From the IMG/VR virus record IMGVR_UViG_3300025687_004890, positions 1 to 26,408 of that record: a DNA stretch of 26,408 nucleotides. One strand, given 5' to 3'. The stretch's first letter is position 1. Each line of letters starts with the position of its first letter. The notes under the pieces were generated by a model. That model was not told the origin of the DNA and ran no database searches. It worked only from the letters and a program-made list of their open reading frames with translations. The DNA comes from a virus. Shown one piece after another: positions 6,235 through 14,922 of the stretch. A program made the translations under genes and the position numbers.

Positions 6235-8918
6235 TGAGTTACGTTGACGCACTACACGATCGCGAACACGACCGCATTTTAGTTGTGGAGCGTGTTAACG
6301 GAAAGCGGGTTTACAATGAGTTTCCTGCTGAGTATGTGTTTTATTATCCTGATCGCAAGGGTAAATTTAAAACTATTTTTGATACTCCTGTTAGTAGATT
6401 TGCAACACGCAATTATAAGGAGTTTCAAAAAGAAGTTCGTATGCATAGCGGACAAGAACTGTTTGAAAGTGATTTTAAACCTGTATTTCGTTGTTTAGAA
6501 AACAACTATAAAGGTAAAAATTCACCTAAGCTACAAACAGCATTCTTTGACATTGAGGTGGATTTCCACCAAGAACGAGGATTTAGTCCACCAGAAGATC
6601 CATTTAATGCTATTACCGCAATTACTGTGTACTTAGATTGGCTTGAACAATGTATTACACTTGCTATTCCACCTAAAACGCTTACAATGGAACAAGCAAA
6701 ACATCAAGTACAAGAATTTGATAATACATTTTTGTTTGACAATGAACACGAAATGCTGTTAGCGTTTTTGGACATTATTCAAGACGCAGACATTTTAAGT
6801 GGCTGGAACTCAGAAGGCTTCGATATTCCATACACAATTAATCGTATTACACGTGTTCTGAGCAAAGATGACACAAGACGTTTTTGTTTGTGGGGGCAGT
6901 TACCAAAGAAGCGCACATTTGAACGCTATGGTGCAGAACACGAAACATATGATATTATTGGTCGTGTACATATGGACTATTTGCAACTATATCGCAAATA
7001 TACATATCACGAAATGCATTCGTATTCGTTGGATGCTATTGCAGAGTATGAACTTGGCGAACGCAAGGTACAATATGAAGGCACACTTGATCAGTTATAT
7101 AATCAGGACTTCCGTAAGTTCATTGATTATAACAGACAAGATACCATGATTCTCGGTAGGCTCGACGAAAAACTGCGTTTCCTAGACTTAGCAAACGAAC
7201 TTGCTCATGCAAATACTGTATTGCTACAAACAACTATGGGTGCGGTTGCCGTAACAGAACAAGCAATTATCAACGAAGCACATGAACGCGGACTAGTTGT
7301 TCCTGACCGTAAAAAACACGACAAAGAGGATACACAGGCCGCTGGTGCATACGTTGCGGTTCCAAAAAAAGGCATTCATCAATGGGTAGGTTCGGTAGAC
7401 ATTAACTCACTGTACCCGTCGGTTATTCGTGCATTAAACATGGCTCCAGAAACCATTGTAGGGCAACTGCGTCCGGTAATGACCGACAAACTTATTAAAG
7501 AACGCATGAGTGATAGAAAGGACGGTAACAGAATTGTCAAGGGCGATTCTTTTGCCGCAGCATGGGAAGGATTGTTTGGTACCATTGAGTATACTGCTGT
7601 AATGGAGCAGCGTGCAGACACAGAAATCACTATCGACTGGGTTAACGGTACTAGTACGGTACATTCAGCAAAAGACATCTGGCACCATGTATTTGATTCT
7701 AATAGTAACTTGTGTTTGAGTGCAAACGGCACAATCTTTACATACGAACGCGAAGGTGTTGTGCCTGGGTTGCTAAAGCGTTGGTATGCAGAGCGCAAAG
7801 AGCTTCAAGCAAAGAAAAAGGAAGCAACAACTAAAGAGGATATTGCATTCTGGGATAAGCGACAACTGGTTAAAAAGATTAACTTGAACTCGCTGTACGG
7901 TGCTATTCTTAACCCAGGTTGTAGATTCTTTGATAAACGTATTGGTCAGTCCACTACACTAACCGGACGTGCTATTGCGCAACATATGGATGCTTTTATT
8001 AATCAAGTACTTACAGGCGAATATAATCATGTAGGAAAATGTGTTGTATACGGCGATACAGACTCGTGTTACTTCTCTGCTTGGCCTGTTATGAAGGATA
8101 AGGTCGAGCGTGGCGAAATGGAATGGAACAAAGATATCGCTGTTAACTTATATGATGCTATTGGCGATGAAGTTAATAATAGTTTCCCACCGTTTGCATA
8201 CAGAGCATTCCATTGTCCAGAAGAATACGGAAACATTCTAGCATGCGGACGTGAAGTGGTTGCCGAATCAGGATTGTTTATTACCAAAAAGCGTTATGCG
8301 CTACTTGTATACGATCTCGAAGGCAAGCGTCTAGATGAGGACGGCAAGGACGGTAAAGTAAAAGCAATGGGATTAGATTTAAAGCGATCAGATACTCCTA
8401 AAGTAGTACAGGATTTCTTGTCAGATATTCTGAATAAAGTATTAAAAGGTGCTGATCGAGAATTAATTGTTAACGAAATTAAAGAATTTAAAAATGATTT
8501 TCATAATCGGCCTGCATGGGAAAAAGGTACACCAAAGCGTGTTAATAACTTAACCAAATATGGCAATATGATTAAACAAAAAGCCAAGGCAACGGTCCCA
8601 GGGCATGTTAGGGCTGCAATCAATTGGAATTATTTGCGTAATTTAAACGGTGATAACTACAGTATGGCAATTGTTGATGGACAGAAAACTATTGTATGTA
8701 AACTACGTCCTAATCCACTTGGATACACGTCAGTTGGATACCCTACTGACGAAAGCCGTTTGCCTAATTGGTTTAAAGAACTACCTTTTGACGACTCATT
8801 AATGGAATCTGTGATTATTGATCAAAAAGTTGAAAACTTATTAGGGGTTCTTAACTGGGATCTATCTGCATCAACTGATACCCAAAGCACATTCGAAACA
8901 TTATTTGAATTTTCATGA
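6234..8918 (+). CDS. 43: DNA polymerase, family B (T4 gp43-like)
   Basis: Replicative DNA polymerase with proofreading, 894 residues against 898 in T4 gp43. Exonuclease motifs: Exo I DIE at 106-108, Exo II NSEGFD at 192-197, Exo III YNRQD at 299-303. Polymerase motifs: A DINSLYPS at 389-396, B KKINLNSLYGA at 548-557, C YGDTDS at 606-611, and KKRY at 685-688. All catalytic acids are present. The C-terminal STFETLFEFS resembles the hydrophobic clamp-binding peptide at the end of T4 gp43. It is coupled by TAATG to the upstream DsbA-like gene and by ATGA to the downstream methyltransferase-like gene. The call is secure. Confidence 0.98.
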   Translation: MSYVDALHDREHDRILVVERVNGKRVYNEFPAEYVFYYPDRKGKFKTIFDTPVSRFATRNYKEFQKEVRMHSGQELFESDFKPVFRCLENNYKGKNSPKLQTAFFDIEVDFHQERGFSPPEDPFNAITAITVYLDWLEQCITLAIPPKTLTMEQAKHQVQEFDNTFLFDNEHEMLLAFLDIIQDADILSGWNSEGFDIPYTINRITRVLSKDDTRRFCLWGQLPKKRTFERYGAEHETYDIIGRVHMDYLQLYRKYTYHEMHSYSLDAIAEYELGERKVQYEGTLDQLYNQDFRKFIDYNRQDTMILGRLDEKLRFLDLANELAHANTVLLQTTMGAVAVTEQAIINEAHERGLVVPDRKKHDKEDTQAAGAYVAVPKKGIHQWVGSVDINSLYPSVIRALNMAPETIVGQLRPVMTDKLIKERMSDRKDGNRIVKGDSFAAAWEGLFGTIEYTAVMEQRADTEITIDWVNGTSTVHSAKDIWHHVFDSNSNLCLSANGTIFTYEREGVVPGLLKRWYAERKELQAKKKEATTKEDIAFWDKRQLVKKINLNSLYGAILNPGCRFFDKRIGQSTTLTGRAIAQHMDAFINQVLTGEYNHVGKCVVYGDTDSCYFSAWPVMKDKVERGEMEWNKDIAVNLYDAIGDEVNNSFPPFAYRAFHCPEEYGNILACGREVVAESGLFITKKRYALLVYDLEGKRLDEDGKDGKVKAMGLDLKRSDTPKVVQDFLSDILNKVLKGADRELIVNEIKEFKNDFHNRPAWEKGTPKRVNNLTKYGNMIKQKAKATVPGHVRAAINWNYLRNLNGDNYSMAIVDGQKTIVCKLRPNPLGYTSVGYPTDESRLPNWFKELPFDDSLMESVIIDQKVENLLGVLNWDLSASTDTQSTFETLFEFS

Positions 8919-9877
8919 AGCTAAGCGATTTAGTTACTTATCGATCAAAAGTTGACAAGTTATCAACTAACGAACTATCAAAGTTTGTACATTCTCAGGT
9001 TGATAAAATTGTCAATGATTTGCGTACTGACAATCCTGGCCTAGATCAAGAACAACATGATATCGAGCTCATTCGCGACAATTTGTTTGAATTACTGAAT
9101 AATTTTAACGAATCTCTCCACGTGTTTCAGGATCATCTGCAACAGTTAGTTCGCGAACAAGAAGTCCCGTATATTCAACAAAGCTATGCACAATATGACG
9201 AAATGTCAACCGATAGCCCTGGTTATATTCTCGATCGGCATTTGTTTCACACGTTAATATACAGAGAAAACATTAAAGAACTATTCGGAAGTAGAGTATC
9301 AAAATATGGCGATTGGAAATATGCAGGAATGTTTATACGTCCGCTTACTGGAGAATTTGTTGACTTAATGATTAACTGCGATCCGCTTTATATCGCCGAC
9401 GAGCATCGTGAATTACTTAACCCAGTTAAAAAACTATGGAGCGAGGATTTTCAAAATCGGTTACGTTATCAACTAATTTCTGAATCCGACGATATTATAT
9501 TTAAAAATATTCCAAGAAATCAACTTGGGTTTGTGGTCGCTATGAACTTTTTTAATTATCGACCACTGGATGTGATTAGACGCTATCTTCTAGAAATTCT
9601 AGAAATTTTGCGTCCTGGCGGAGTATTCATGTTTACCTACAATAATTGCGACTTGCCCGGAAGTGTTAAAAATGTAGAAAAAAGTATGTACTGTTACACT
9701 CCCGGGCGGTTGGTACAAACAATGGTCGAATCACTAGGGTTTGAAATCATTGATTCTGTTGATTTCACAGACACTAACGTTAGCTGGCTTGAAATTAAAA
9801 AGCCCGGGTCAATTAAGAGTCTGCGTGGCGGACAAGAATTGGCTAAAATTATTAAGACCCCAACAGATATTATCTAA
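8915..9877 (+). CDS. SAM methyltransferase-like protein with helical N-terminal domain
   Basis: In this 320-residue protein, residues 1-125 are helical and charged. From about 130 a class I methyltransferase pattern follows: YGDWKYAGMFIRPLTGEF in place of motif I, CDPLYIADEH as the acidic strand, a helical stretch, then ILRPGGVFMFTYNNCD (about 232-248) as the post-motif III strand. The glycine-rich loop is degraded (RPLTG instead of GPGTG), so SAM binding may be altered. I recall homologues in marine T4-like phages, generally annotated as hypothetical or methyltransferase. The substrate is unknown. Its position next to the polymerase fits a nucleic-acid role but does not prove one. Confidence 0.6.
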   Translation: MKLSDLVTYRSKVDKLSTNELSKFVHSQVDKIVNDLRTDNPGLDQEQHDIELIRDNLFELLNNFNESLHVFQDHLQQLVREQEVPYIQQSYAQYDEMSTDSPGYILDRHLFHTLIYRENIKELFGSRVSKYGDWKYAGMFIRPLTGEFVDLMINCDPLYIADEHRELLNPVKKLWSEDFQNRLRYQLISESDDIIFKNIPRNQLGFVVAMNFFNYRPLDVIRRYLLEILEILRPGGVFMFTYNNCDLPGSVKNVEKSMYCYTPGRLVQTMVESLGFEIIDSVDFTDTNVSWLEIKKPGSIKSLRGGQELAKIIKTPTDII

Positions 9878-9883
9878 ATAATA

Positions 9884-9912
9884 TTGACAAATAAATCTAA
9901 ATATCTTATAAT
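9884..9912 (+). promoter_or_regulatory. Consensus sigma70-type promoter with embedded CTAAATA
   Basis: TTGACA (9884-9889), 17 nt and TATAAT (9907-9912) are exact consensus. The spacer contains CTAAATA at 9897-9903 and another copy lies upstream at 9874-9880, so a late mode of use is conceivable. AGGAG at 9926-9930 serves ATG 9936. It drives the clamp/dpdA operon. Confidence 0.85.
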
Positions 9913-9935
9913 ACACAAATTATATAGGAGAAACT

Positions 9936-10667
9936 ATGAGAGATTATCTATTAGATCTAGTTGAACATACCTATGATCTAGGTTGTATCGATTTAATTAA
10001 AATTACAGGCGACGACAAAGAGACTAACATCGATGGTATTGCCGACGATCGTTCTGTAATTGTTCAAGGAAAGTTTGCTAAAGCTAACGCAGACTTTATG
10101 GGTACGTTTGGTATGCCTAATTTGAGCAAGCTAAAAATTCTAATTAATTTGGCAGAATATAAGGAAGATGCTCAAATTAACATTGTCAACAGTGACCGAA
10201 ATGGCGAAACTGTTCCAACTGGACTTCATTTTGAAAACAAAGCAGGCGACTTTAAGAACGACTACCGTTTTATGGTTAAGGAAATTATCGACGATAAGCT
10301 CAAGGCAGTAACTTTTAAAGGCGCAAATTGGGATATCGAATTTGAACCTACAATGGCAGCTATTCAACGCTTGAAGATGATGGCACAGGCCAACTCAGAA
10401 GAAGCGACATTCCAGGTTAAAGTAGAAGATAGTAACCTGAAGTTTTACTTTGGTGATCATTCCACTCATGCTGGTAACTTTGTATTTCAAACTGACGTAA
10501 CGAGTACTCTTAAACATACTTGGAGTTATCCAGTAAGTCAAGTTATTCGTATCTTGGATTTAACTGGCGATAAAACCATGCGTATTTCTGATCAGGGCGT
10601 TGCTGAAATTACTGTTAATTCAGGTATTGCAACTTACACTTATCTATTGCCAGCACAATCTAAGTAA
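9936..10667 (+). CDS. Sliding clamp candidate (gp45-like)
   Basis: The 243-residue protein (T4 gp45 has 228) consists of alternating beta strands and short helices. It includes VIVQGKFAKANADFMGTFGMPNLSKLKILINL, equivalent to the strand-helix that begins each clamp domain, and a second domain with TFQVKVEDSNLKFYFG and a YxYLLP end. A clamp holds the polymerase on DNA and, in T4, activates late transcription. Sequence similarity to T4 gp45 is weak; the call depends on the domain pattern, the length and the position just after DNA polymerase under its own promoter. It overlaps the following dpdA-like gene by TAATG. Confidence 0.65.
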   Translation: MRDYLLDLVEHTYDLGCIDLIKITGDDKETNIDGIADDRSVIVQGKFAKANADFMGTFGMPNLSKLKILINLAEYKEDAQINIVNSDRNGETVPTGLHFENKAGDFKNDYRFMVKEIIDDKLKAVTFKGANWDIEFEPTMAAIQRLKMMAQANSEEATFQVKVEDSNLKFYFGDHSTHAGNFVFQTDVTSTLKHTWSYPVSQVIRILDLTGDKTMRISDQGVAEITVNSGIATYTYLLPAQSK

Positions 10668-12184
10668 TGAACTCAGACCTAACCGCAGCACAACACGATT
10701 ACGCAATTTATTTGCCAGCAATCAGTAACTTTTATGCTACTTACATCGGTAAGCAGCAGCACGAGGAGTACGTTGAGCAAAGTCGAATGCCGTCAGGCAT
10801 TCCTGAGATGGAAATGCTCAACTTTTTTAACCCTAACAAAGGATTATTCCACTACCAGTGGGGTCTATACTCAGCAGGGCATGCTAATTTAGATTTAAAT
10901 AAGGATGTTCCTGCTGAGAATATGATTCGTAAGCGAGGCAAGCATACTACATTGCTTGCTGACTCGGGTGGATTCCAGATTGCTAAAGGCGTGTGGGCAG
11001 CGGATTGGAAGAATATGGACGCTCGAGCACAGAAGTATAGATCAACTGTGCTCGAGTGGCTATGTAAAATTTCTGATTATTCAATGACACTTGATATTCC
11101 AACTTGGATTGTTAATAATCCAGATTCTGTTGCTAAGACTAATATTCATACTGTACAGGATGCAATTGACGTTACCCGCAACAATCACGAATACTTTATG
11201 GAACACTCGTTTAATGACGCTAAGTTCTTGAATGTATTACAGGGTTCTAACCACGACGACGCAGACACGTGGTATGAAATCATGAAGGAATATAACGATC
11301 CGTCAAAGCACGAAAAGTTCTTCCGCGGGTGGGCAATGGGTGGTGCTAACATGGCTGATCCACACTTGGCACTTAAACGTATTGTTACTATTATTCATGA
11401 TGGATTACTTGAACAAGGTAAGCACGATTGGATGCACTTCTTGGGAACATCCAAAATGGAATGGGCAGTTATCCTTACAGATATTCAACGTGCTGTGCGC
11501 AAGTACCACAATCCTAACTTTACTATTAGTTTTGATAGTGCTAGCCCATTCCTTGCTACTGCTAATGGACAGATTTACACATATTCCACCTCTGAGAATC
11601 ACGGACGTTGGACATATAAAATGGAACCAACTGCTGATAACAAAGGCTACGCACGTGATACACGGTCGTTCCGTGATGCAGTTTTAGCAGACGGTATTCA
11701 CGACATTTTCGATGACAGTCCTATTAGTGCTAATTTAATGATCAAGGATGTATGCACATATGCGCCAGGTGACTTAAATAAGATTGGCAAAGAAGGTAAA
11801 ACTTCGTGGGATTCGTTCTCATACACACTAATGATGGGCCATAATGTTTGGCACCATATTAACGCGGTGCAACAAGCAAACCGTGTATTTGATTCAGGGA
11901 TTACTCCCGCTAACTTGGTAAACGATTATGATGGCATCACTTCTCGCGATATTATCAACGCAGTCTTTGCTGAGCCAGATTACGACAACAGACTTGCTAT
12001 TCTTGATCATTACAGCAAGTTTTGGACTGGCGTTCCTGGCGCTCGTGGTATGGGCGGTAAAAAAGCTGTAAGTGCTGCTCGTCAATTTAATGCATTGTTT
12101 GAAGTTGCTGATACTACACCAGCGAGCAACGACGAATTAGATGAAACAAAATTGGATAAACTAGAAAATGAAGTACTCGTTTAA
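10667..12184 (+). CDS. dpdA: TGT-superfamily DNA base exchanger, DpdA-like
   Basis: This 505-residue enzyme has a tRNA-guanine transglycosylase TIM-barrel pattern. D99-SGGFQ at 99-104 is the hallmark substrate loop, LDIPTW at 142-147 contains the base-binding Asp (D143), LQGSN at 191-195 matches the QG loop, GWAMGGANMA at 221-230 matches GxAIGG, and ISFDSASPF has D290 as the likely nucleophile. The C-x-C-x2-C...H zinc site of tRNA enzymes is not visible, which fits the phage DpdA branch that swaps guanine in DNA for a 7-deazaguanine such as preQ0. FolE and QueD homologues lie in the same window. A tRNA substrate cannot be excluded from sequence. Operon partners overlap on both sides. Confidence 0.85.
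   Translation: MNSDLTAAQHDYAIYLPAISNFYATYIGKQQHEEYVEQSRMPSGIPEMEMLNFFNPNKGLFHYQWGLYSAGHANLDLNKDVPAENMIRKRGKHTTLLADSGGFQIAKGVWAADWKNMDARAQKYRSTVLEWLCKISDYSMTLDIPTWIVNNPDSVAKTNIHTVQDAIDVTRNNHEYFMEHSFNDAKFLNVLQGSNHDDADTWYEIMKEYNDPSKHEKFFRGWAMGGANMADPHLALKRIVTIIHDGLLEQGKHDWMHFLGTSKMEWAVILTDIQRAVRKYHNPNFTISFDSASPFLATANGQIYTYSTSENHGRWTYKMEPTADNKGYARDTRSFRDAVLADGIHDIFDDSPISANLMIKDVCTYAPGDLNKIGKEGKTSWDSFSYTLMMGHNVWHHINAVQQANRVFDSGITPANLVNDYDGITSRDIINAVFAEPDYDNRLAILDHYSKFWTGVPGARGMGGKKAVSAARQFNALFEVADTTPASNDELDETKLDKLENEVLV
11022..11056 (+). repeat. Perfect 11-bp inverted repeat inside dpdA
   Basis: CTCGAGCACAG (11022-11032) and CTGTGCTCGAG (11046-11056) are exact reverse complements around a 13-nt loop. 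This could form a strong mRNA hairpin within coding sequence. There is no T tract, so it is not a terminator. Role unknown; it may slow ribosomes or protect the transcript. Confidence 0.7.
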
Positions 12185-12683
12185 TAATTGGAATAACCAA
12201 TTTGGAACCATTCCAGTAACATGGAATAAATTAGATTACACAGAACGCACAACATGGCGGAACCACGGAAACAAAAACAAAGGGTTCACTACATATGATG
12301 ATAATCGTAAAATTTATGATAAAAATATAGGTGTGTTGGTTCCTAACGAATTACTACCGGTGTTTGATGTCCGAGACTACTTTGATTTAGATAATCTGGT
12401 TTTTGACCTAAGTAAATATACCCCGGGCATGATTTTACCATGGCATCACGACGACTATCCTACGTATGCAAAAAATATGGGGGTGCAGGATTTAGATAGC
12501 ATTGTAAGAATTATTGTATTCTTGCATGATCCTGCTCCTGGCCAACAGTTATGGATTAAAGATCGATACTGCACCGGAGCAGCTGGAAGCTGGTTTGCGT
12601 GGACTGGCAAAACCAAACACATGGCTGCAAATTTAAGCGAAGTGGATAGATACGTTATTCAACTAACAGGTATTAACAAATAA
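12168..12683 (+). CDS. 2OG-Fe(II) oxygenase-like protein
   Basis: The 171-residue compact double-stranded beta-helix candidate has H93-H-D95 as the HxD metal pair within PGMILPWHHDDYPTY, H151 as the distal His and R161 ten residues later as the 2-oxoglutarate anchor. GSWFAWTGKTKHMAANLSE is the typical strand around the distal His. The family hydroxylates proteins, nucleic acids or small molecules. The gene overlaps the end of dpdA by 17 nt and the amidinotransferase by TAATG, so its product is made together with theirs. A base-modifying role is inferred from that; peptide hydroxylation or an aspartyl/asparaginyl hydroxylase-like role is the alternative. Confidence 0.75.
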   Translation: MKYSFNNWNNQFGTIPVTWNKLDYTERTTWRNHGNKNKGFTTYDDNRKIYDKNIGVLVPNELLPVFDVRDYFDLDNLVFDLSKYTPGMILPWHHDDYPTYAKNMGVQDLDSIVRIIVFLHDPAPGQQLWIKDRYCTGAAGSWFAWTGKTKHMAANLSEVDRYVIQLTGINK

Positions 12684-13768
12684 TGTATTCTGTTTATAAT
12701 CATTGGGATAGGTTAGATACCTGTATCGTAGGAAAAACTTATCCACCAGAATTCTATTCATGGATTAAAGACAGCAATACTCGCACCCGGTTTGAGCAAT
12801 TAGCAGAAGAAACCGAAGAAGATTATCAGAAATTAATTAACCTATTAGAAAAATTTAACGTTAACGTCCGGCGTCCGGAGTTTCCTGAAGACCTTAATGA
12901 ACTTTGGCTTGAGGATAAGTGGGTGCAACCGCCTACTGCGCCTCGTGACTATTTCATAATGATTCATGATAAATTTTGGATTCCAAATATTCCAAATCTA
13001 CATCATGCACAAGGGCTGTTTGAAAGAAAGCACAGTGAGCTTACAGGTAACGAACGTAATCTTGCGTGGGAAAAGTTTCAAATTGCAGATCAATTACACT
13101 TAGATAAAAAACTAAGTTTTTATAATCACATTTATGACGAAATTCGCGCAAGCGGAACAGAAATTGTATACACCGACCAGGACTATATCAACGGTTGTTT
13201 TGTAAGTCGGTTAAGCGATCGTTTGTATTTTGCTACACAAACAGCGCACGACTCAGAAGAAAAGATATTAGAAACAGTTGACAAACTATTTCCAAACACT
13301 TATAATAAAGTTGTTCCTGCAGAAGGGCACGGAGATGCGGTATATTGTCCTGTCACAGAAGGATTGATTATTAGTATCAATGATATGCCAACTTATGCAG
13401 AATCATTCCCAGACTGGGAGGTAGTGTATTTGCCAGACTCAAACTTTGCGTATAACGATAAGTTTAAAGTAGCAATGACTAAAAACAAAGGTCGTTGGTT
13501 TGTACCAGGGTTTGAAAAAGATCCTAACATGATGCACATGGTAGATCATTACTTTGACGAATGGGTAGGACAAGCAAGTGAAACACAGTTCCAGGTTAAT
13601 ATTTTAATTATTGATCCAAAGAACATTGTTGTAAGCTCACATAATGATCAAGTTGAAAAAGCGTGTGCAAAGTATGGTATAACCGTTCACGTAGTACCTT
13701 TTAGACACAAATACTTCTGGGACGCAGGAACACATTGTATTACAAATGATATTAACAGGGTGACGTAA
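12683..13768 (+). CDS. Amidinotransferase-like protein (guanidino-modifying fold)
   Basis: This 361-residue member of the GME superfamily (glycine/inosamine amidinotransferase, arginine deiminase) has EGHGDAVYCP with catalytic His216 and Asp218, and FWDAGTHCIT with the nucleophilic Cys at 352. LDTCIVGKTYPPEFY at the N terminus matches the first beta-alpha unit (VxVGxxyp). These enzymes transfer an amidino group from arginine through a Cys-amidino intermediate, or hydrolyse guanidino groups. The acceptor cannot be read from sequence. Coupled to the 2OG oxygenase and close to dpdA, it could act on an aminated deazaguanine; a small-molecule acceptor or host-metabolism role is equally possible. 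Confidence 0.82.
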   Translation: MYSVYNHWDRLDTCIVGKTYPPEFYSWIKDSNTRTRFEQLAEETEEDYQKLINLLEKFNVNVRRPEFPEDLNELWLEDKWVQPPTAPRDYFIMIHDKFWIPNIPNLHHAQGLFERKHSELTGNERNLAWEKFQIADQLHLDKKLSFYNHIYDEIRASGTEIVYTDQDYINGCFVSRLSDRLYFATQTAHDSEEKILETVDKLFPNTYNKVVPAEGHGDAVYCPVTEGLIISINDMPTYAESFPDWEVVYLPDSNFAYNDKFKVAMTKNKGRWFVPGFEKDPNMMHMVDHYFDEWVGQASETQFQVNILIIDPKNIVVSSHNDQVEKACAKYGITVHVVPFRHKYFWDAGTHCITNDINRVT

Positions 13769-13770
13769 AT

Positions 13771-13959
13771 ATGCCTACAGTAGCAGAAATACAAAAACAA
13801 TTAACAATAGTTAGTAAAAAACTAGCAGAAGCAAAAGATGTACAACAACAAGACGAGTTGCGTAAGAAAAAAACTGCACTTGCACTTGATTTAAAAAGAG
13901 CTCAACAACGAGCATGGAATAACCGCAACGATAGTATAGACTGGGGCGATGGCTACTAA
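13771..13959 (+). CDS. Small coiled-coil hypothetical
   Basis: The 62-residue protein starts two nucleotides after the amidinotransferase stop. Residues 5-50 form one long, Lys/Gln/Ala-rich helix with heptad spacing (IQKQLTIVSKKLAEAK, then QDELRKKKTALALDLKRAQQ), probably a coiled coil. The C terminus is DSIDWGDGY. The next gene begins inside its last four codons. I do not recognise the family; an oligomerisation or adaptor role is plausible. Confidence 0.65.
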   Translation: MPTVAEIQKQLTIVSKKLAEAKDVQQQDELRKKKTALALDLKRAQQRAWNNRNDSIDWGDGY

Positions 13960-14455
13960 ATCAGCACACGACAATTTTAAAGGGCAGTACTTTACCGGTA
14001 CTGAAGTAGAACAAACAGCTATGTATGGTAAGACCACACTTTTCGTAGTAGGTGAACCAGAATTATATAGCATTCAACAACAACTAGATGCAAATCCAGA
14101 TATTCAGCACATTTACTTTGGTGCTAATATGAGTTTTAACGCAAAGAAACTTCATCAATGGGAAGCAGTTATTATGGACTTCCTGCGTGCAGACTATTGG
14201 TGCACACTAGACTTTGACGTTCAAAATGTAGAAGATATTCTGGAAACCGAACTGGTAGAATGGCATCGTTTTATTCCAATGATTAGTGTTAAACTTCCAT
14301 ACATTGACCAACTTGGTTATAATGCGGTACTCAAACTAGACGATACAGACTTTAAAGCATCTAATCCTGGTGTTTGGTGTCATCGAGTACGTGATTTGAT
14401 GACCACCAACAGTTTTACAGATTGGTCTAAGTATGAAGAAGACGAGCCGGTATAA
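13949..14455 (+). CDS. Conserved phage hypothetical, alpha/beta
   Basis: The 168-residue protein overlaps its upstream neighbour by 11 nt and the downstream gene by TAATG. The pattern is alternating beta/alpha (TTLFVVGEPELYSIQQQL, DIQHIYFGANMSFN, HQWEAVIMDFL, YWCTLDFDVQNVEDIL), suggesting a small Rossmann-like fold. The C terminus FTDWSKYEEDEPV resembles a conserved acidic tail that I recall from marine phage hypotheticals. There are no catalytic motifs I can name. Confidence 0.72.
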   Translation: MATKSAHDNFKGQYFTGTEVEQTAMYGKTTLFVVGEPELYSIQQQLDANPDIQHIYFGANMSFNAKKLHQWEAVIMDFLRADYWCTLDFDVQNVEDILETELVEWHRFIPMISVKLPYIDQLGYNAVLKLDDTDFKASNPGVWCHRVRDLMTTNSFTDWSKYEEDEPV

Positions 14456-14910
14456 TGGAAGAACAAATTAAACAAGCACAACTAGAAACTGCTAATCGCA
14501 TTATGCAGAAAGCACCTCGTATGATTTGGGTAACGCTACAAAAAGAAGGTGTACATCGTTATCCTGGTGCTGATACTGATCCTAAACTCGCAACAGGCGA
14601 CTGGGACGATGTAAGTTTCCTAGGTGTTCCTCACAGACATATCTTTCACTTTAAGGTATGGATTGAAGTATTCCACAATGATCGTGATATTGAGTTTATC
14701 CAATTTAAACGTTGGATCACTAGACTATACGATCAAAGTGTGTTACAGTTAGACTATAAATCATGTGAAATGATAGCAGATGATTTATATGCTGAAATCG
14801 CTACTAAGTATCCAGGTCGTGCCGTGTGGATCTCAGTTAGCGAAGATGACGAAAACGGCGCATTTATTCAATACAACACAACACAACCAGTAACATTACT
14901 GAAAATTTAA
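14455..14910 (+). CDS. Conserved phage protein, possible QueD-like T-fold
   Basis: The 151-residue protein can be laid along the QueD/PTPS pattern: EGVHRYP (H34) in place of FxAAHRLP, PHRHIFHFKVWIEV (H60-x-H62) in place of LHGHSFxVxLEI, DIEFIQFKRWI in place of WIIDFxELK, SCEMIADDLYAEI in place of TSExLAxWIW, and VWISVSEDDENGA in place of the VxVxET strand. The catalytic Cys that precedes HGH in QueD is absent. So the fold and a metal site may be shared while the chemistry differs. The alignment is mine, by eye. Homologues of unknown function occur in marine T4-like phages. It overlaps its upstream neighbour by TAATG. Confidence 0.7.
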   Translation: MEEQIKQAQLETANRIMQKAPRMIWVTLQKEGVHRYPGADTDPKLATGDWDDVSFLGVPHRHIFHFKVWIEVFHNDRDIEFIQFKRWITRLYDQSVLQLDYKSCEMIADDLYAEIATKYPGRAVWISVSEDDENGAFIQYNTTQPVTLLKI

Positions 14911-14922
14911 AAGAGAAAAACA

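Noticed and set aside
7379-7798. 139-codon open frame on the minus strand within DNA polymerase
   Set aside because: It lies wholly under conserved polymerase coding sequence, has no ribosome site or recognisable domain, and there is no other minus-strand gene in the window.
9867-9884. AT-only inverted repeat ATATTAT/ATAATAT as a terminator
   Set aside because: It has no GC pairs and no T tract; it is more probably part of AT-rich promoter DNA.
13980-13999. Inverted repeat CAGTAC/GTACTG as a regulatory hairpin
   Set aside because: The stem is six base pairs, inside coding sequence, and not beyond chance expectation.
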